This document shows, piece by piece, positions 1 through 10,985 of a DNA stretch of 64,000 nt; the stretch's first letter is position 1; every line of letters begins with the position of its first letter. Origin of the DNA: Metallyticus violacea (taxonomy: Eukaryota > Arthropoda > Insecta > Mantodea > Metallyticidae); contig CM060846.1 in NCBI GenBank assembly GCA_030762175.1, positions 181,324,541 to 181,388,540 of the forward strand, written 5' to 3'. The notes under the pieces are model-generated. The model did not search any database, was not told the origin of the DNA, and was given only the letters and a program-made list of their open reading frames with translations. The position numbers and the translations under genes were made by a program.

Positions 1-551
1 TCCAAGGGTGAAAAGCTGTAAGTGCTTCCTGAAAGAAATGTAGGTTGGCCAGTATTGAGCAGTACAAGATGGTGACGATCCAGAAAGTCGGCTAAAATGC
101 TATCCCTTGCACACTCCGTGGTGGAACCCCATAGAGGATGGCGTGCATTGAAATCCCACAAGAGAAGGACAAGGGGGATAGCTTTGATAATAGATGATCT
201 AGATCAGCTGTGGTAACTGTAATAGACGGAGGCAGATAAATACTGCAGAATGAAAAACTAAGGCCGGAGAAATTAACAGTAGCTGCAGCTGCCTGTAAAG
301 GAGTCTGGAGCTGTAATGAAGTACTGTACACGTCGTGTCGTATTAAAATTAAAACTCCGTCGTGAGCGGGAGTGCCATCTACGGGAGGGAGGTCAAACCT
401 CACTGAAGAGTAACCGCGTAAAGTAAAAGTATCTTGCGGGCGAAGTTTGGTCTCTTGGAGACACACAGCGGTGAGTCAGTCGAGCGTAAAAGTAACTCCA
501 GTTCAGGTCTTCGACTACGGAGTCCATACACATCAATGATAGGATAGACAT
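1..551 (-). pseudogene. LINE copy A ORF2 (endonuclease start), partial
   Basis: This is the N-terminus of the endonuclease/reverse transcriptase polyprotein. The start codon equivalent is at 549-551, directly downstream of ORF1. The apurinic-endonuclease motif CLQETKLRPQD is readable just inside 466, followed by the conserved LRGYSSVRFDLPPVDGTPAH segment. A frameshift separates the start codon from this frame, and the frame closes at 92-94 where the later LLNTGQPTF region has moved to another frame. The window edge truncates it. Compare copy C at 45,094-48,772 for the rest. Confidence 0.82.
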
Positions 552-597
552 TGTTAAAATGAAATAAAAGGTTAAAAATCTACCACCTTACGTTTTG

Positions 598-1814
598 CTA
601 GGCCCAGGAAGGATCAGACGTCCTTTCTTCTGTCGCGTGGGGCTCGGTGGTTTGCCTGGAGCAGTCCCATCCTGCTCCATGGCGTCCCCAGAGGTAATCG
701 GTGGATGTAGATAAGGGTGATGGCGACGACCGCCCAGCGGGGTTGCTCCCATCATGGGAGAGGGACCTCCGTGGAGGAGAAGGGCTCTTTTTCTTCTCCA
801 CAGGAGTTGACGTTTTAATAAAATCTGTTCTCGTGTAGCTGGTCTTGAACTTTATTTCAGGTGCATTAAAAACAATAGGCTTCGGTTTCTCGGTACTACG
901 CTTTGGAGAACAGGGCTTTGTAGGGACCCGTGTAAATACCAGGTGCCTACTGCTGTCACACTTCTTGACCGCAAAAGAAGCCACTGCGCTGTAGGAGCCG
1001 GTTTTAGGCTCGACAGGTTGTCGAGATTGAAATCGCTTCCGGGCCTATGTGAAGGAGGGTTTTTCCTTCACCCAGATCTCCTGAATACAGCGCTCCTCCC
1101 TAAAACGAGGGCAGTTGCGGGACGAGGCTGGATGGTCGCCGCGGCAGTCAACGCAGACTGGAGCGGATGCACATGCTCCTTCGTGACTTGCTTGACCGCA
1201 GGATGCACAGATGGAAACGGCACTTTTACACGATGTGCGAGTGTGTCCAAAACGTTGACACTGGAAACATCGCAACGGGCTCGGGATATACGGGCGTACT
1301 TCAATCACCTCTTAGCCCGCTTTAATCTTCTGCGGCAATTCGAACCTGTTAAATGTGAGGAATAGAGTGCGGGTTGGCTGCAATTCCCCCTCTCTCCTTG
1401 CCTGCACGCGAAAAACTGAACTGACCCCTTGGTCTTCCAGGCAGCTCTGGTTTTCCGGTCAGACATACCGTCTAGTACATTGGTTGTAACAACTCCTTGC
1501 GACGAATTCAATGTCTTATATTGCTCAACACGGATAGGATAGCCGTGGAGTAGCGTCGTCTTGAGCAATGACTTGCTTTGAGACAGCCCAAATGTCTCCA
1601 CCAAAAGTTAACCGTTACGTAGACGGGTACACAATTTTACGGGTCCAGCTATGGCATCTATGCCCTTCTGAATTACAAATGGGTTTACCTTTGTAAACCA
1701 CTGACTATCTTCAGTACGACTAATAACTAAGTATCGAGGGATAGACTTCTCGCATACTTCTTTTAAGTCAACTCTTTTACTTTTAAAATGTATAGGATTG
1801 TTTTCCAGTACCAT
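598..1814 (-). pseudogene. LINE copy A ORF1 (gag-like, CCHC zinc knuckles)
   Basis: This is the nucleic-acid-binding ORF1 protein of the LINE, which would coat the element RNA. It starts with MVLENNPIHF at 1,814, parallel to copy B's start. The N-terminal domain runs to about 1,400. A CCHC cluster follows, with CFQCQRFGHTRTSC and then CASCGQASHEGAC and CVDCRGDHPASSRNC near 1,130-1,270. The tail is Ser/Pro/Arg-rich and ends at 598. Breaks: a stop at 1,608-1,610, a frameshift between about 1,310 and 1,450, and a stop at 1,045-1,047. All three zinc knuckles keep their ligands here, unlike copy B. It is an inactive relic. Confidence 0.85.
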
Positions 1815-2250
1815 AGCGATTTATTCCTCCACCATTGCAACTGTCTCCGATGACAGGCTGCTTCCTGGGCGCCACCCCGGCTTAGGTTACTGGCCCTGGC
1901 CTGAACAAAGTAACCTCAGGGTCACACCTTCATGTTTTTTGACAAAGGGACCCAATCGGCTGCAGGAAGTTAAACAGCTCATGCAATGGCTCTTCCCCGG
2001 GCTGGCCTTTACGAGGGGATACGCTCCCGTCCTACATGATAACCCTGTGCTGGGAGTTACGCCGTTACCCAGTTACATTTGACCGCGTCAAACACGGGGG
2101 CACCAATCAGACAGAGAACAGGGAAGTGGGACAAATAAAACAATAAAAGAGGCAAAATGAAAAGGAGTTAAACCCGCTGAGCGCGAACCTGTGGGACCAG
2201 CTCGGGTGCCTCAGCGTCGCTACGCCCCGTACCCAAAAAATAGGGCCCCC

Positions 2251-2764
2251 GAGGGGAACACCACCAATTATCTATTTCTATTAGACTCATAACTTACAAG
2301 GTTGTTATTTGTACTATAGACATAACAATATATATGCTTAAGAAGGGTACACTGACCTGATTATTTTCCCTTTTGTCCAGATCATTAACCACCTAACACT
2401 TTTTGGAGCATATGATCTCTTTCTTTCTTATTTTTCCTTTCCCTGTTTATCCGGCCCTCTCGCTTACCTGGAAAAAAATTAACCCAAAACAAACATTTAA
2501 TTTTTTTTCTGTCGAAATTCTGACATGTTAGAAGTTATGGCAAGAAATCAGTTTCCGTCTTTCTGGACGAGGGATTTAAATGGTTTTAACAATATTTTTT
2601 TCTGTATCTTGTTCTCCTTAGGGTCTATCATTTCGTAGGTATGGGCACGGAGCAACATATGGATAGCAAAGAGTCCATTTCCGTGCATCTCCATCCAATG
2701 GGATCTGCTTTTAATTGGTTCGAGATATTTTTGTCACGGACACTGTATCTGCCTATTTAGAATT
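2251..2764. other. Unassigned spacer
   Basis: T-rich sequence between LINE copy A and the gypsy relic. It may include decayed gypsy 3' sequence, since integrase coding ends at 2,765, but I see no LTR, TIR or coding signal. Confidence 0.4.
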
Positions 2765-3556
2765 TCACTTGAGTTTGTGCCGTTTTGCCTTATTCATTTG
2801 CTTCTGGGATTTTTCTTTCATATGAGCAAATACCATTCGATACAATCTTTCGTCGTCTACGATTTCAGTTTCATACGCGAGGGCTTGTGAAGTATTTGAA
2901 ATTAATGAGGTGAGGCCTATTGTTTTGTTTGCACCTTCAGGGCGAATTTTTGTAACCGGATTCAATTTGTTGTTTAACATTTTCTGTATTACTGGACAAT
3001 GCTCCACTCAGCTCAAATGTCATTGGTGACACAAGATTCTGAGAAACATCCTAACTTCTTTGACGGCTCTTTCGGCCATATTCTCCTTGGGGTATTTAAA
3101 TTTACTATTTAATATTTTGATACCCACCTCTTCTAAAATTTTTCTAAATATTTGGCTCCTGAAGATAATGGAGTTATCTATTAAGATGGTATCCATTTTA
3201 TCATATTGTTTTATATGGGAATTAATGGTTTTGGACAGAAAAGCTTTACTTGTTATATTCTTTAAAGGATAAATTTTGATAAATTTCTTAAACACATCGT
3301 ACAAAATGAAAACGTACTTGTGTCTAAACGTGCCTGTTGACATTTCGCCGTGTGTTTCGATGGTAATCAGGACATTTGGGCGATCTCTAATAACGGTCTT
3401 GGGTTTTGTGTCATTCCTCATGTTGAAGGGTTTTACCTTCTGACACAGCTTACAGGCCGCTATTATTCGCCTGGCTTTGTGTACTAAATTTTTTATATAA
3501 AAATTTTCTTCAGTATTTATGCACACTCTTTCTGTTCCAACATGAATTATGGCCAA
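2765..3556 (-). pseudogene. Gypsy integrase core and C-terminal region
   Basis: This is an integrase, which would insert the element's cDNA. A partial HHCC zinc-binding region precedes CKLCQKVKPF. The core retains DTILIDNSIIFRSQ (second catalytic Asp) and NMAERAVKEV (catalytic Glu). The segment where the first Asp is expected reads TIETHGEMSTG and appears altered. The frame stops at 3,020-3,022 and then continues in the same frame over 2,765-3,007 as a Lys-rich C-terminal tail, as in gypsy elements. It is inactive. Confidence 0.8.
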
Positions 3557-5164
3557 GTGAATCGGTCGTGAATCAGTCGTCAGCCATCACCTGAGGAATA
3601 ACTGGATCCACCATCGACTCTCCCTACCATGCAACATACATCAAATTTTCCAGTACATTGCATACTTGCTAGCAAAGTTGAGGCCTAACTCAGGCCATTT
3701 AGCTCTCAACTTGTTTAACTCGCAGTCCTCTTCCTGCAAATGTTATAGTTTTCTAAAATCTTCCTTCAGGGATTTCTGTTAATAGTTACTAAGGTAGGAA
3801 TCGGACATATTTTAATGGTGGTCTATTATTATTTATTTTAATTGGACAATTAAATATCTTGCCTCGACTCTCGGAGTCATCAATCCGATGCTTCCTATCT
3901 CTCTGGTTCCAATGCAGAGGAAAGGGATCTCAGGGTATTTCTGGACTGTTTTTAATAACTTAAAGTCTCATTAGGGAGGAAGGAGATTGTTTACGGTAAT
4001 AATGAAGTTCGGCTGTGGTTGCAAATTTAATTTATTTGAAAACTTAGTAGGTTCTGGAACATACAGTGCTTCCGCGGATTATAGTTCGCTGTATTCCCTC
4101 GCGTGTTTATCCACTTTAACTCGATTGTGACTATTATTACTATTATGTTGCACTGCCTGACTGACTCTCACTGACCGAATGATTTACTTTAACTCTTCGC
4201 GACGGTTTAACTACTGTGCTATGATACTGAATGATGCATATACTTACTAACTGTCATTCCTGCTGCTACCGTTACTACTCTTACTGTTCTGTTAGGACTG
4301 CTTCCCCTCGCGATGGCTTAAAAACTTAACTTCTCATAGTTAATATTAAATTTCTTATGCGTACTCGCTCCTCCCTCGCGAAAATTTAATTCCTTTAAAT
4401 ATATTGAATTTGATTCCTTCTAGAATATTATTGGATCACACTAATGCATGATTTATTACCAGTTTGCTTCTATACGTAGGATTTTTAAACATGTTGATTG
4501 GTTGAAGATTCTAGTTTTTACAAGAAACATTTCTTATTTCCACACTAAGGAAAAAGTACACCTACCCTTCACTAGATTCTCGCAATATAACATGTTTCTA
4601 CAATTCAAGCGGCTTCCTTTTGAAACAGCTAATATCTTGGTTCCTTTGAAAACGCGTGTTTCTGTATGCGGTATTTCCTTTTGATTGCAAGTGCAGTTTT
4701 ATATATATTTATTATTTTATATATTATATATATATATATATTCATAGCCTTTTACAATGTATTCACATCTGGCGCCTTAAGACCCGCGAGACTGTCCGGG
4801 AGTGTTTGGAAGGTTACAGTTTTAACAAAAGACTCTTTTCTCAGGTAAAGCTAGTGTCCGACAAAGACAGCATTTCCATTCCTTTTACAGAAACATCACA
4901 AAGACATGGTATTACAGAAAGATAACTGGAATATTGCTTACTAGTTGAAAAGACATATCTACATACATACACTAATACAAACAATATTGGGGACCTCTTT
5001 TAATTGAAATATTAATACCTTTGATTACCTGAAACACGACACATTTACCATTATAGTAGTCATCAGAAGCAATTATAATTAAATAGGAAATTTTGAGACA
5101 ACATTTCCTGCTACAAGGTAATTACCGTGATCACGAATTTAGGAGCCCTTACCGCGTCAGGGAT
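3557..5164. other. Spacer between gypsy RNase H and integrase relics
   Basis: About 1.6 kb. Some of it should correspond to the gypsy RNase H-integrase linker. The remainder (notably 3,600-5,040) is AT-rich with a short (TA)n run at 4,709-4,740 and shows no coding match I recognise. An inserted but unrecognised repeat is likely. Confidence 0.35.
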
Positions 5165-5470
5165 ATATTCTCTGTGATTCAACCGCGACAACGTATCACC
5201 AAAGATGTTATCTTTACCGGACAGATGTCCAACGGTAATGTCATAAGATGTTATCTCGTGCATATACCTCGATATCCGAGAACTAGTCAGTTTGCACTGT
5301 CGGATGAAGGATGAAGGCGAGACTCACGTGGTCAGTTCTGAGAATGACTTTCTAGATATAGATGTAGATTCTGAATTTTTGTAGAGCGAAGATTTCTTGC
5401 TCTGTGACACACGAGTTCGATTCTGTGCTGGAGCTCCCTCGTGATGTAGTGGTGATCACGTGAATTGTAT
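5165..5470 (-). pseudogene. Gypsy RNase H fragment
   Basis: Minus-strand reading gives TEQEIFALQKFRIYIY (about 5,350-5,420), which matches the RNase H segment containing the catalytic Glu. A shifted frame then gives CKLTSSRISRYMHEI and HLSGKDNIFGDTLSRLNH (about 5,170-5,290), the typical 'G-N-x-AD-LSR' end of gypsy RNase H. No single frame spans it and no ATG-started ORF covers it. It lies between the RT and integrase relics, as expected for one element. Confidence 0.72.
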
Positions 5471-5649
5471 TATCCTTATGCACCTAAAGAAGGACAGCAC
5501 CGAAATCTTTGTTCAAGCCGAAAGTGTACATAACATAAGGCAGGTCAGACCTTGGCCTTTATAACAAGATGGGGTTTCTAAACAACTGTTTAATCTCGTT
5601 GAATGACGTCTGTTCTATATTCGTCTGTCTCCATTTTGTTTTATCCTTT

Positions 5650-6352
5650 TAAAAGTATCTGGAGGGGAGCTGCGGCCGACGCATAATTCATCAAATAGCA
5701 AGCTTGGTACTGCGGGATATCAACAAATCTCTTAAGCACTTTTATATTATGCGGCCATGGTAGGTTCAAAATCCCTTCTACTTTTTTTGGAACTGGTCTT
5801 ATGCCTTTTTCGAAATGATGAAGTCTAAGAATTTTGTCTCAGGCCGAAAGAAAGTAGTTTTCTAGTGTTTTGTAGCCATGCCAGATTCTCTCAATTTTGT
5901 TAGGATGTAATCTATATGTTGAAGATCCATTGATGCTACTGCCAAATATTAAAAAGTCGTCAGCATATTGTACGGCGTATTCTTTAGTTGATTCTTTGAA
6001 TACAGTATGCAGGTCATGTAACAAAGAGCAAACCCTGGTTCCCAATCCAAAAGAGCAAAGCGTAAACTAATAACTACGACCGTTATGAATAAACATCGTG
6101 TAGTGTATAATCTCCTTATGGAGGGGAATCCTCCAGTAAGATGAGGTAAGTAGAGATTAGTGAACATTTTCCCACCAGAGAGTCTCGAAAGCAACCCCCG
6201 CAGGTCAAAACCAGTCTGGTATAGCATGATTTATTCAACCTACGTCGTCTATCGTCATCCGAAGTTGACCGTTCACCTTTGGAACATAGCACTAGGGGTT
6301 CACAAAGCTGGACTCTGATATCTCTATGATTCCATCTGTGACATGTCTTCAA
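5650..6352 (-). pseudogene. Gypsy reverse transcriptase fragment
   Basis: Several frames together give RT motifs. RRRRLNKSCY (6,352-6,116 frame) corresponds to the DYRRLNK block. GLLSRLSGGKMFTNLYLPH (6,227-5,949 frame) corresponds to the F-x-x-LDL block, with the catalytic Asp replaced by Tyr. YAVQYADDFLIFGSS has the YADD box at 5,956-5,967. IISKKGIRPVPKKVEGILN follows below 5,850. There are at least two frameshifts. The missing first Asp would inactivate the enzyme even without them. Confidence 0.8.
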
Positions 6353-6929
6353 TTACTGTGTCAGGCATATCACGCAGCAATAGGAATGAACCGTGGGATT
6401 GTGCACCTTCCAGGAGAATATGAAAATACATCGAAGTTCTTAATCAAAATTATCTCTGTTTTTCTTCTGGCATTGGTCTATTTGCGTGCTTGGATGGTTG
6501 TCATTTGAAATCGTTACATAAACTCTTTCTGCCTGTCTAATCTAAGGGGTTTAAGCTCTCGGTCCTGGGCATTAGTCCTGCTTGCGTAGGAAACAGTTCC
6601 TAGGTTGTTGACTTGGTCCTAGCAACCCTGACGACCATTTAGCAGGCTAAAACAGAAAAATGCCCTATCATAGTATACTTCTTGGCAAATTTCTGTCTTT
6701 ATTCCAATTAACAAATTCCGGACGCTCAAATCGACTTTCTTGATGAAAACTACTTCCTACGGCGTTTTTTTCTTCCTGCGACGGCATTATTATATTGGAT
6801 TTGTCCTCGCCTGCAAAGGCGGTGCATATGGTCGTGAACTTCTTCTTGATTTCAAAAACTTTATCACTAAAATTTATAAGGGCGTTAATGTGTCACAGCC
6901 GAAGATGGTATTTGTAGTCACTCTGGAAA

Positions 6930-7160
6930 TTACAAAAAACAGGATATCCAAAAGCATGCTCTCAATCTCCACCTGGAACACCACTTGGAACCTAAACCGT
7001 TTCTTCTTTTATTCCCACTGCGACGCGAACAGTAAACTCCACATACGGGCAAGCATTGCCGTCTATGGTTGTTTACTCTCTGCTTCTCGAAAAAATCGAG
7101 GCTACATTCGTTATTCGTCGCACCTGTATCAAAAGAGCATTTAAAAAAATATTGTATCAA
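6930..7160 (-). pseudogene. Probable gypsy aspartic protease fragment
   Basis: The frame contains FDTGATNNECSLDFFEKQ, with the aspartic-protease D-T-G-A box at 7,119-7,133. It sits upstream of the RT in the pol order. The downstream frame seems shifted. The 76-codon frame alone would not be persuasive; the assignment rests on the DTGA box plus its position. The overlapping plus-strand ORF at 6,740-7,144 is regarded as a shadow. Confidence 0.55.
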
Positions 7161-7470
7161 AATTTGATTTTTGGGGCGTCAAACATTTTGTCATCTTCCA
7201 ATGATGGCTGGAGAGCTTGCCTTCTCAGCAAGTAAAGTGGGTCTTCTCTGCAACTGTCAGTTAAGGCACCGGTTTTGCCCGCTGCATTTTCTGGATCTAG
7301 TCCACCCTCACATTTCGGAGTGAATTTAGTACATATCAGGACATTTTGTTCACAGTGACAATAACTGAAATATTGGGATTAATTTTGGGAATCCTAGTAG
7401 CGGGGAAAAATCCGTCTCACACGAGTGCTTCGTCATCCTGCACATCCAGCAATATATATACATATATATA

Positions 7471-7506
7471 CGAGGGCTGATCAACAAAGACTGAGACTGA
7501 TTTTTT
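7471..7506 (+). repeat. mariner left terminal inverted repeat
   Basis: Pairs with 8,757-8,792. Begins CGAGGGCTGATCAACAAAGA. Preceded by TA at 7,469-7,470. Confidence 0.92.
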
Positions 7507-7520
7507 TTCACAGATGTTTA

Positions 7521-8600
7521 TTACTCCAATTCAATGTTTACATGATCTTTTTCAAAGTAGTCCCCTCCTACTTCAATGTAATTTTTATAGCGTCTCTGCC
7601 AGTCCTTGAACACGTGCTGCAGACCATTCTTTGTCAGGTCCGTGAGAATCACCTCACTTTTCTTGAGCACTGCTTTAGAGTTCTCAAATCGAATACCCCT
7701 AAGCTTTACCTTTAGTGATGGGAATAAAAAAAAAGTCACAGAGTGCAAGATCGGGGCTATAAGGTGGATGTGGTACACAGGTAATGTTGAATCGAGCCAG
7801 AAACTGCATGACTTGATTTGCGACGTGATGCCGTTCATTGTCATGATGAAGTCGCCACCCAGTCCGAGAAAGCTCTGGTCGTTTCTTTGCAATGTGCTTC
7901 CTCAGTGTAGCCAATACTGACGTGTAGTATGCTGCTGTAACAGTAGTGTGAGGGGGAACTGTATGCTGGTAAATCATTCCATTACAGTCAAAAAATGTGA
8001 TCACCATCACTTTCCCTGCAGATGGAACAACTTTTGCCTTTTTTGGTGTTGGAGAATCTGGCGATTTCCACACTGTACTGGCTTGTTTTCCTTCAAGATC
8101 ATAATGATGCAGCCATGACTCATCACCGGTGATAATCGATTTAAAAAATGCATCCCCTCCATCAGCAAAGAGACGCAGCACCTCACGGCTTGTCTCCATT
8201 CGCACAGCCTTTTGTTCGGGAGTCAACAGACGTGGCACCCAACGAGCACAAACTCGGGTCATATGGAGATGGTTGTGCATAATTGTAAACACACTGCCAT
8301 ATGAAATTCTCAACACTTCACTGAGGTTACGTAATGTTATACGCCGATCCTCTCGGACAATCACAGCAGCTGTGTTGATGTTGACTGCAGTCACAGCAGA
8401 AGCTGAACACCAGGCCCACCTTGCTTAACACTGACAAGTCGGCCTTCTTTGAAGTCCTTGAACCACCTAAACACTGTGGCACGAGGTAGTGCATCTTCAC
8501 TGTACGCTTGCTTCAGCTTTTCATAAGTTTCGGTGGCTGTATGGTTTAAACGAAAACAGAATTTGATTGCGCTGTACTGCTCCTCTCGCGTCACCTCCAT
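7521..8600 (-). pseudogene. mariner transposase, two frameshifts
   Basis: This is the cut-and-paste transposase acting on the flanking TIRs. It starts at 8,600 (MEVTREEQ; an upstream in-frame ATG lies at 8,621). The N-terminal HTH covers about 8,600-8,400, with FCFRLNHTATETYEKL. A frameshift at about 8,391-8,430 leads into the main frame 8,394-7,699. There the catalytic triad is complete: TGDESW, HHDNERHH and the last Asp in YSPDLALCDFF. A second frameshift at the nine-A run 7,726-7,734 moves the C-terminus (FENSKAVLKK to the GGDYFEKD block) to the frame ending at 7,521. With TIRs and the DDD triad kept, this is the least decayed mariner in the window. Confidence 0.92.
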
Positions 8601-8756
8601 GGTCTGGTATGCGAAATGCACGTAGGGTCTACAAAATAGAGCATTACTACCAACCTACCACTATGAGAGTGCTGCCGCCTACCAACATTATACATAAAAA
8701 CCCGCTCTTTTAAAATATTTATGTTACAGATACGAAACTATGATGGAAGCTACAGG

Positions 8757-8792
8757 AGAAAATCAGTCTCAGTCTTTGTTGATCAGCCCACG
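8757..8792 (-). repeat. mariner right terminal inverted repeat
   Basis: Reverse complement matches 7,471-7,506 apart from position 3 and the inner end. Followed by TA at 8,793-8,794. Confidence 0.92.
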
Positions 8793-8861
8793 TATATATA
8801 TAAAATGTAAAATATAATTAATATATATCTATTAATGGGATGATTTCTTTTAAGGCATACA

Positions 8862-9115
8862 GTGTTAGAAATCAAGAACCAGAGTTGAAAATTCGGGTCA
8901 TGGGAGGGATTTGAACCATGGAGTTTTAGCCTTGCGGGTTGATGTTGTAACTAACCAACTGGGCTACCGTGGCCTCCTGGGCTACCGTGGACCGGAACCA
9001 CGAACCTCTCATCTGATTCCACATACCCTATAGACCTCCCTAATTTTTCTCTACTATGAGAGATTTATTGTTTAAGATATGACTCGTAACGCAAAGAGTA
9101 TTTATGAGTCAAGCT
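8862..9115 (-). repeat. Short interspersed repeat with internal tRNA-like segment, copy 1
   Basis: On the minus strand the order is: about 110 bp of unique sequence (including GGTATGTGGAATCAGATGAG), then an A-box-like stretch TAGCCCAGTTGGTTAG, a B-box-like GGTTCAAATCCC, then a short tail ending TTCTTGATTTCTAAC. It is homologous over its length to 9,400-9,660 on the other strand. A 17-bp piece with GGGCTACCGTGG is duplicated at about 8,960-8,992. Likely a SINE-type repeat; no target duplication identified. Confidence 0.6.
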
Positions 9116-9194
9116 TCTAGTTTACCATCATTCGTAGACAGATAATTTGTATAGAAAAACTGATTTTTCACACTAGCCGTGAATAGGACATAAA

Positions 9195-9300
9195 TTGGAT
9201 ATTAAGAATCAGACTTGAAAAATTCGAGTCATGGTCGGTATTCGAACATTGATTTTCAGTCTTCCGGGCTGACGCTCTAACCACCTGATTACCGGTTCTC
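9195..9300 (-). repeat. Short tRNA-like repeat, copy 2 (partial)
   Basis: The tRNA-like part and 3' tail only. The minus strand shows AATCAGGTGGTTAGAGCGTC (A-box region) and GTTCGAATACC (B box), then CGAATTTTTCAAGTCTGATT, the same tail as copies 1 and 3. Confidence 0.55.
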
Positions 9301-9399
9301 CTGCTCTTCATTTCCAACTTATGTTCTTCGCACGGCTATTGTGAATTAACAGTATATAAGTTAATCCCTATACAGTTGGCGGTTAAACTAGGAGCCTGT

Positions 9400-9660
9400 A
9401 TCTTATGTGCTCGTAACATTACGAGTCACCTCTTAAGGATTAAACCTCTCTTAGTGGAGTAAACTTATGGAGGTGTGCAGGGTATATGGAATCGAATGAG
9501 AGTTTCATGGTTCAGTGCTTGGATGAGGACAGGAGGATAGTTCTGGAGCCCCAGCCCGAAAACTGAAGGTCATTAATCGAATCCCAGCCTTCACCAGAAT
9601 TTTTCAAGTTTGATTTTTCATTTCCAAATTGTCCTACACGCGACTAGGATGAAAGAAAAA
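9400..9660 (+). repeat. Short tRNA-like repeat, copy 3
   Basis: Plus-strand homologue of copy 1: TACGAGTCACCTCTTAAGG, then GGGTATATGGAATCGAATGA, a degraded tRNA-like segment with AATCGAATCCC, and the tail TTTTTCAAGTTTGATTTTTC. Copies 1 and 3 form an inverted pair with their tails pointing outward. Confidence 0.55.
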
Positions 9661-10462
9661 ATCCATATGTATTGTTCAGTATTAACTTACCACAAAATTT
9701 ATCAAGGTATTATATACTTTCAATCAGAAAATATTGTATTTTACAGTATTAAATGTCATAAATGAAGAGGAATCAGTTTTTAATATTAGACTAAATATTA
9801 CATTTTAAAATGAATTTCAAACAGATATAGCAACTTAGTGGAGTATAACTATTGTTTTAAAACCATAGTATATTGCATAGTATATTGCATAAATAAAATT
9901 AACTTTTTACATTAAGGTATACTTCTTATAAGGAAATAAATCAGTTCTGTTTTCTTTTTTCTTAAGAAAAATTAAATAATAATATAATGTAATATATTTA
10001 AGTATACTGAACATGAATATACTATATATGAAAATCAATCCACTAGTTATTTAAATTAGCAAATCTAATTGTATTCATGCTTTAGTTGCAAGAATTATAT
10101 CATCTCTAAAGTCCATCTTTTCTAAATTACCATTAATATTACATCTACGACACTCTAATAAGTCAAATCCAACGGGCACAGATTTATATAATTTTAATGA
10201 ATATAAAGGAATGTCGTTGCTTTTTTGCAAATTGTGTTTTCTTACAAAATATTAATAGAACAAAATTTAAGTAGAACTAAAAGAACATAAATTATTCACA
10301 AAAATGACTTGAAGCACATATACAATTACAGTTTACTGTCCATCATTTTAGACTCACCTCTCTTGCACGAACTGGAATAGCCCAATTATTTCGGTCGTTT
10401 CAACATCTGCTAGTGCTGTTCCTGATCTTACCGGTGTTATTCCTGACTTAATCTACAAATTT
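9661..10462. other. AT-rich spacer
   Basis: Very A/T-rich with no readable ORF, TIR or RNA gene. Confidence 0.5.
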
Positions 10463-10768
10463 CTAGTGCTGTCGACGAAACTTTGTGTCAGGTGCAACTG
10501 TAGAAGAATTTGAGTTCTCTTTCTTATTTGAAGATAAACTCTTTGATATAATGCTTTCAACTTGGGATTTAATAAATTCACAGTTTACATCTTCTTGTTC
10601 TCTTGTTCCATTTGCAGTGTAAATGGTCAACGCATTTATTGCACAAATATTTTTAAAAACGGAAGATAATTGCCATGAGTCATCGACGATGTTTCTTGCC
10701 GCAGTATAGAGTGCATCTATGAAACCGAGACCAATTTTGGCTTTGTTATAATTACTAGTAATGTGAAT
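10463..10768 (-). other. Unrecognised 101-codon open frame without ATG start
   Basis: On the minus strand the frame is open from an upstream TAA (10,769-10,771) to TAG at 10,463-10,465. It encodes a normal-looking, acidic-to-neutral peptide containing KIGLGFIDALYTAARNIV and, further on, QEDVNCEFIKSQVESI. No ATG lies near its start, so it would be an internal or terminal exon, or a transposase fragment. It vaguely resembles the linker after the DDE domain of pogo/Tigger transposases, but I do not consider that established. The surrounding DNA is non-coding. The amino-acid composition is more protein-like than other chance frames in this AT-rich region. Confidence 0.35.
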
Positions 10769-10879
10769 TTATTTTGTTTGTTTTTTAAGTTTAGTATCCT
10801 TTAATCTTTGCGATCATATGGAAAAATGAGTAATACAATAAGTTACTAAGAGCACAAATGATTTCAGAGACCTAAACCT

Positions 10880-10985
10880 AATTGATATTCATTCCAAAGA
10901 AAACCTTAAATATCTGAGTCCAACAGTAACTAAACCCGTGTCCGTAAAGTGACAGGTAAGCTCGCTACCTCTATACTACGGTGTT
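10880..10985 (-). repeat. Possible tRNA-derived SINE head
   Basis: The minus strand reads TAGTATAGAGGTAGCGAGCT (A-box-like), then after about 35 bases ACGGGTTTAGTTAC, a degraded B box. Pattern match only. Confidence 0.35.

Larger units (their letters stand above)
1..2250 (-). mobile_element. I-type non-LTR retrotransposon, copy A (5' part)
   Basis: This is the 5' UTR, ORF1 and start of ORF2 of the same LINE family as the copies at 25,699-31,571 and 44,896-50,426. On the minus strand the 5' end lies near 2,250, where the sequence ATTTTTTGGGTACGGGGCG matches the start of copy B. The remaining ORF2 and 3' UTR lie outside the window. Both ORFs carry stops and frameshifts, so this copy is dead. 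A target duplication cannot be checked because the 3' end is missing. Confidence 0.88.
2765..7160 (-). mobile_element. Decayed Ty3/gypsy-type retrotransposon pol region
   Basis: Four pol domains are readable on the minus strand in the canonical gypsy order: protease (about 7,133), reverse transcriptase (6,352-5,650), RNase H (5,460-5,165) and integrase (3,556-2,765). Each is broken by frameshifts and stops. I found no LTRs, gag or env. The RNase H to integrase gap (about 1.6 kb) is longer than usual and probably contains an insertion. The order and spacing support one old element rather than separate fragments, but that is inference. Confidence 0.75.
7471..8792 (-). mobile_element. mariner-family DNA transposon with intact TIRs
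   Basis: The left end (7,471) reads CGAGGGCTGATCAACAAAGA. The right end, reverse-complemented from 8,792, reads CGTGGGCTGATCAACAAAGA, and the match continues through CTGAGACTGATTTT. Both ends are flanked by TA inside (TA)n runs, as expected for mariner insertion at TA. The length of 1,322 bp is typical of mariner. One transposase gene on the minus strand fills the element. Confidence 0.95.

Noticed and set aside
6740..7144. 134-codon plus-strand ORF
   Set aside because: No domain, and it lies opposite the protease-like DTGA region of the gypsy relic.
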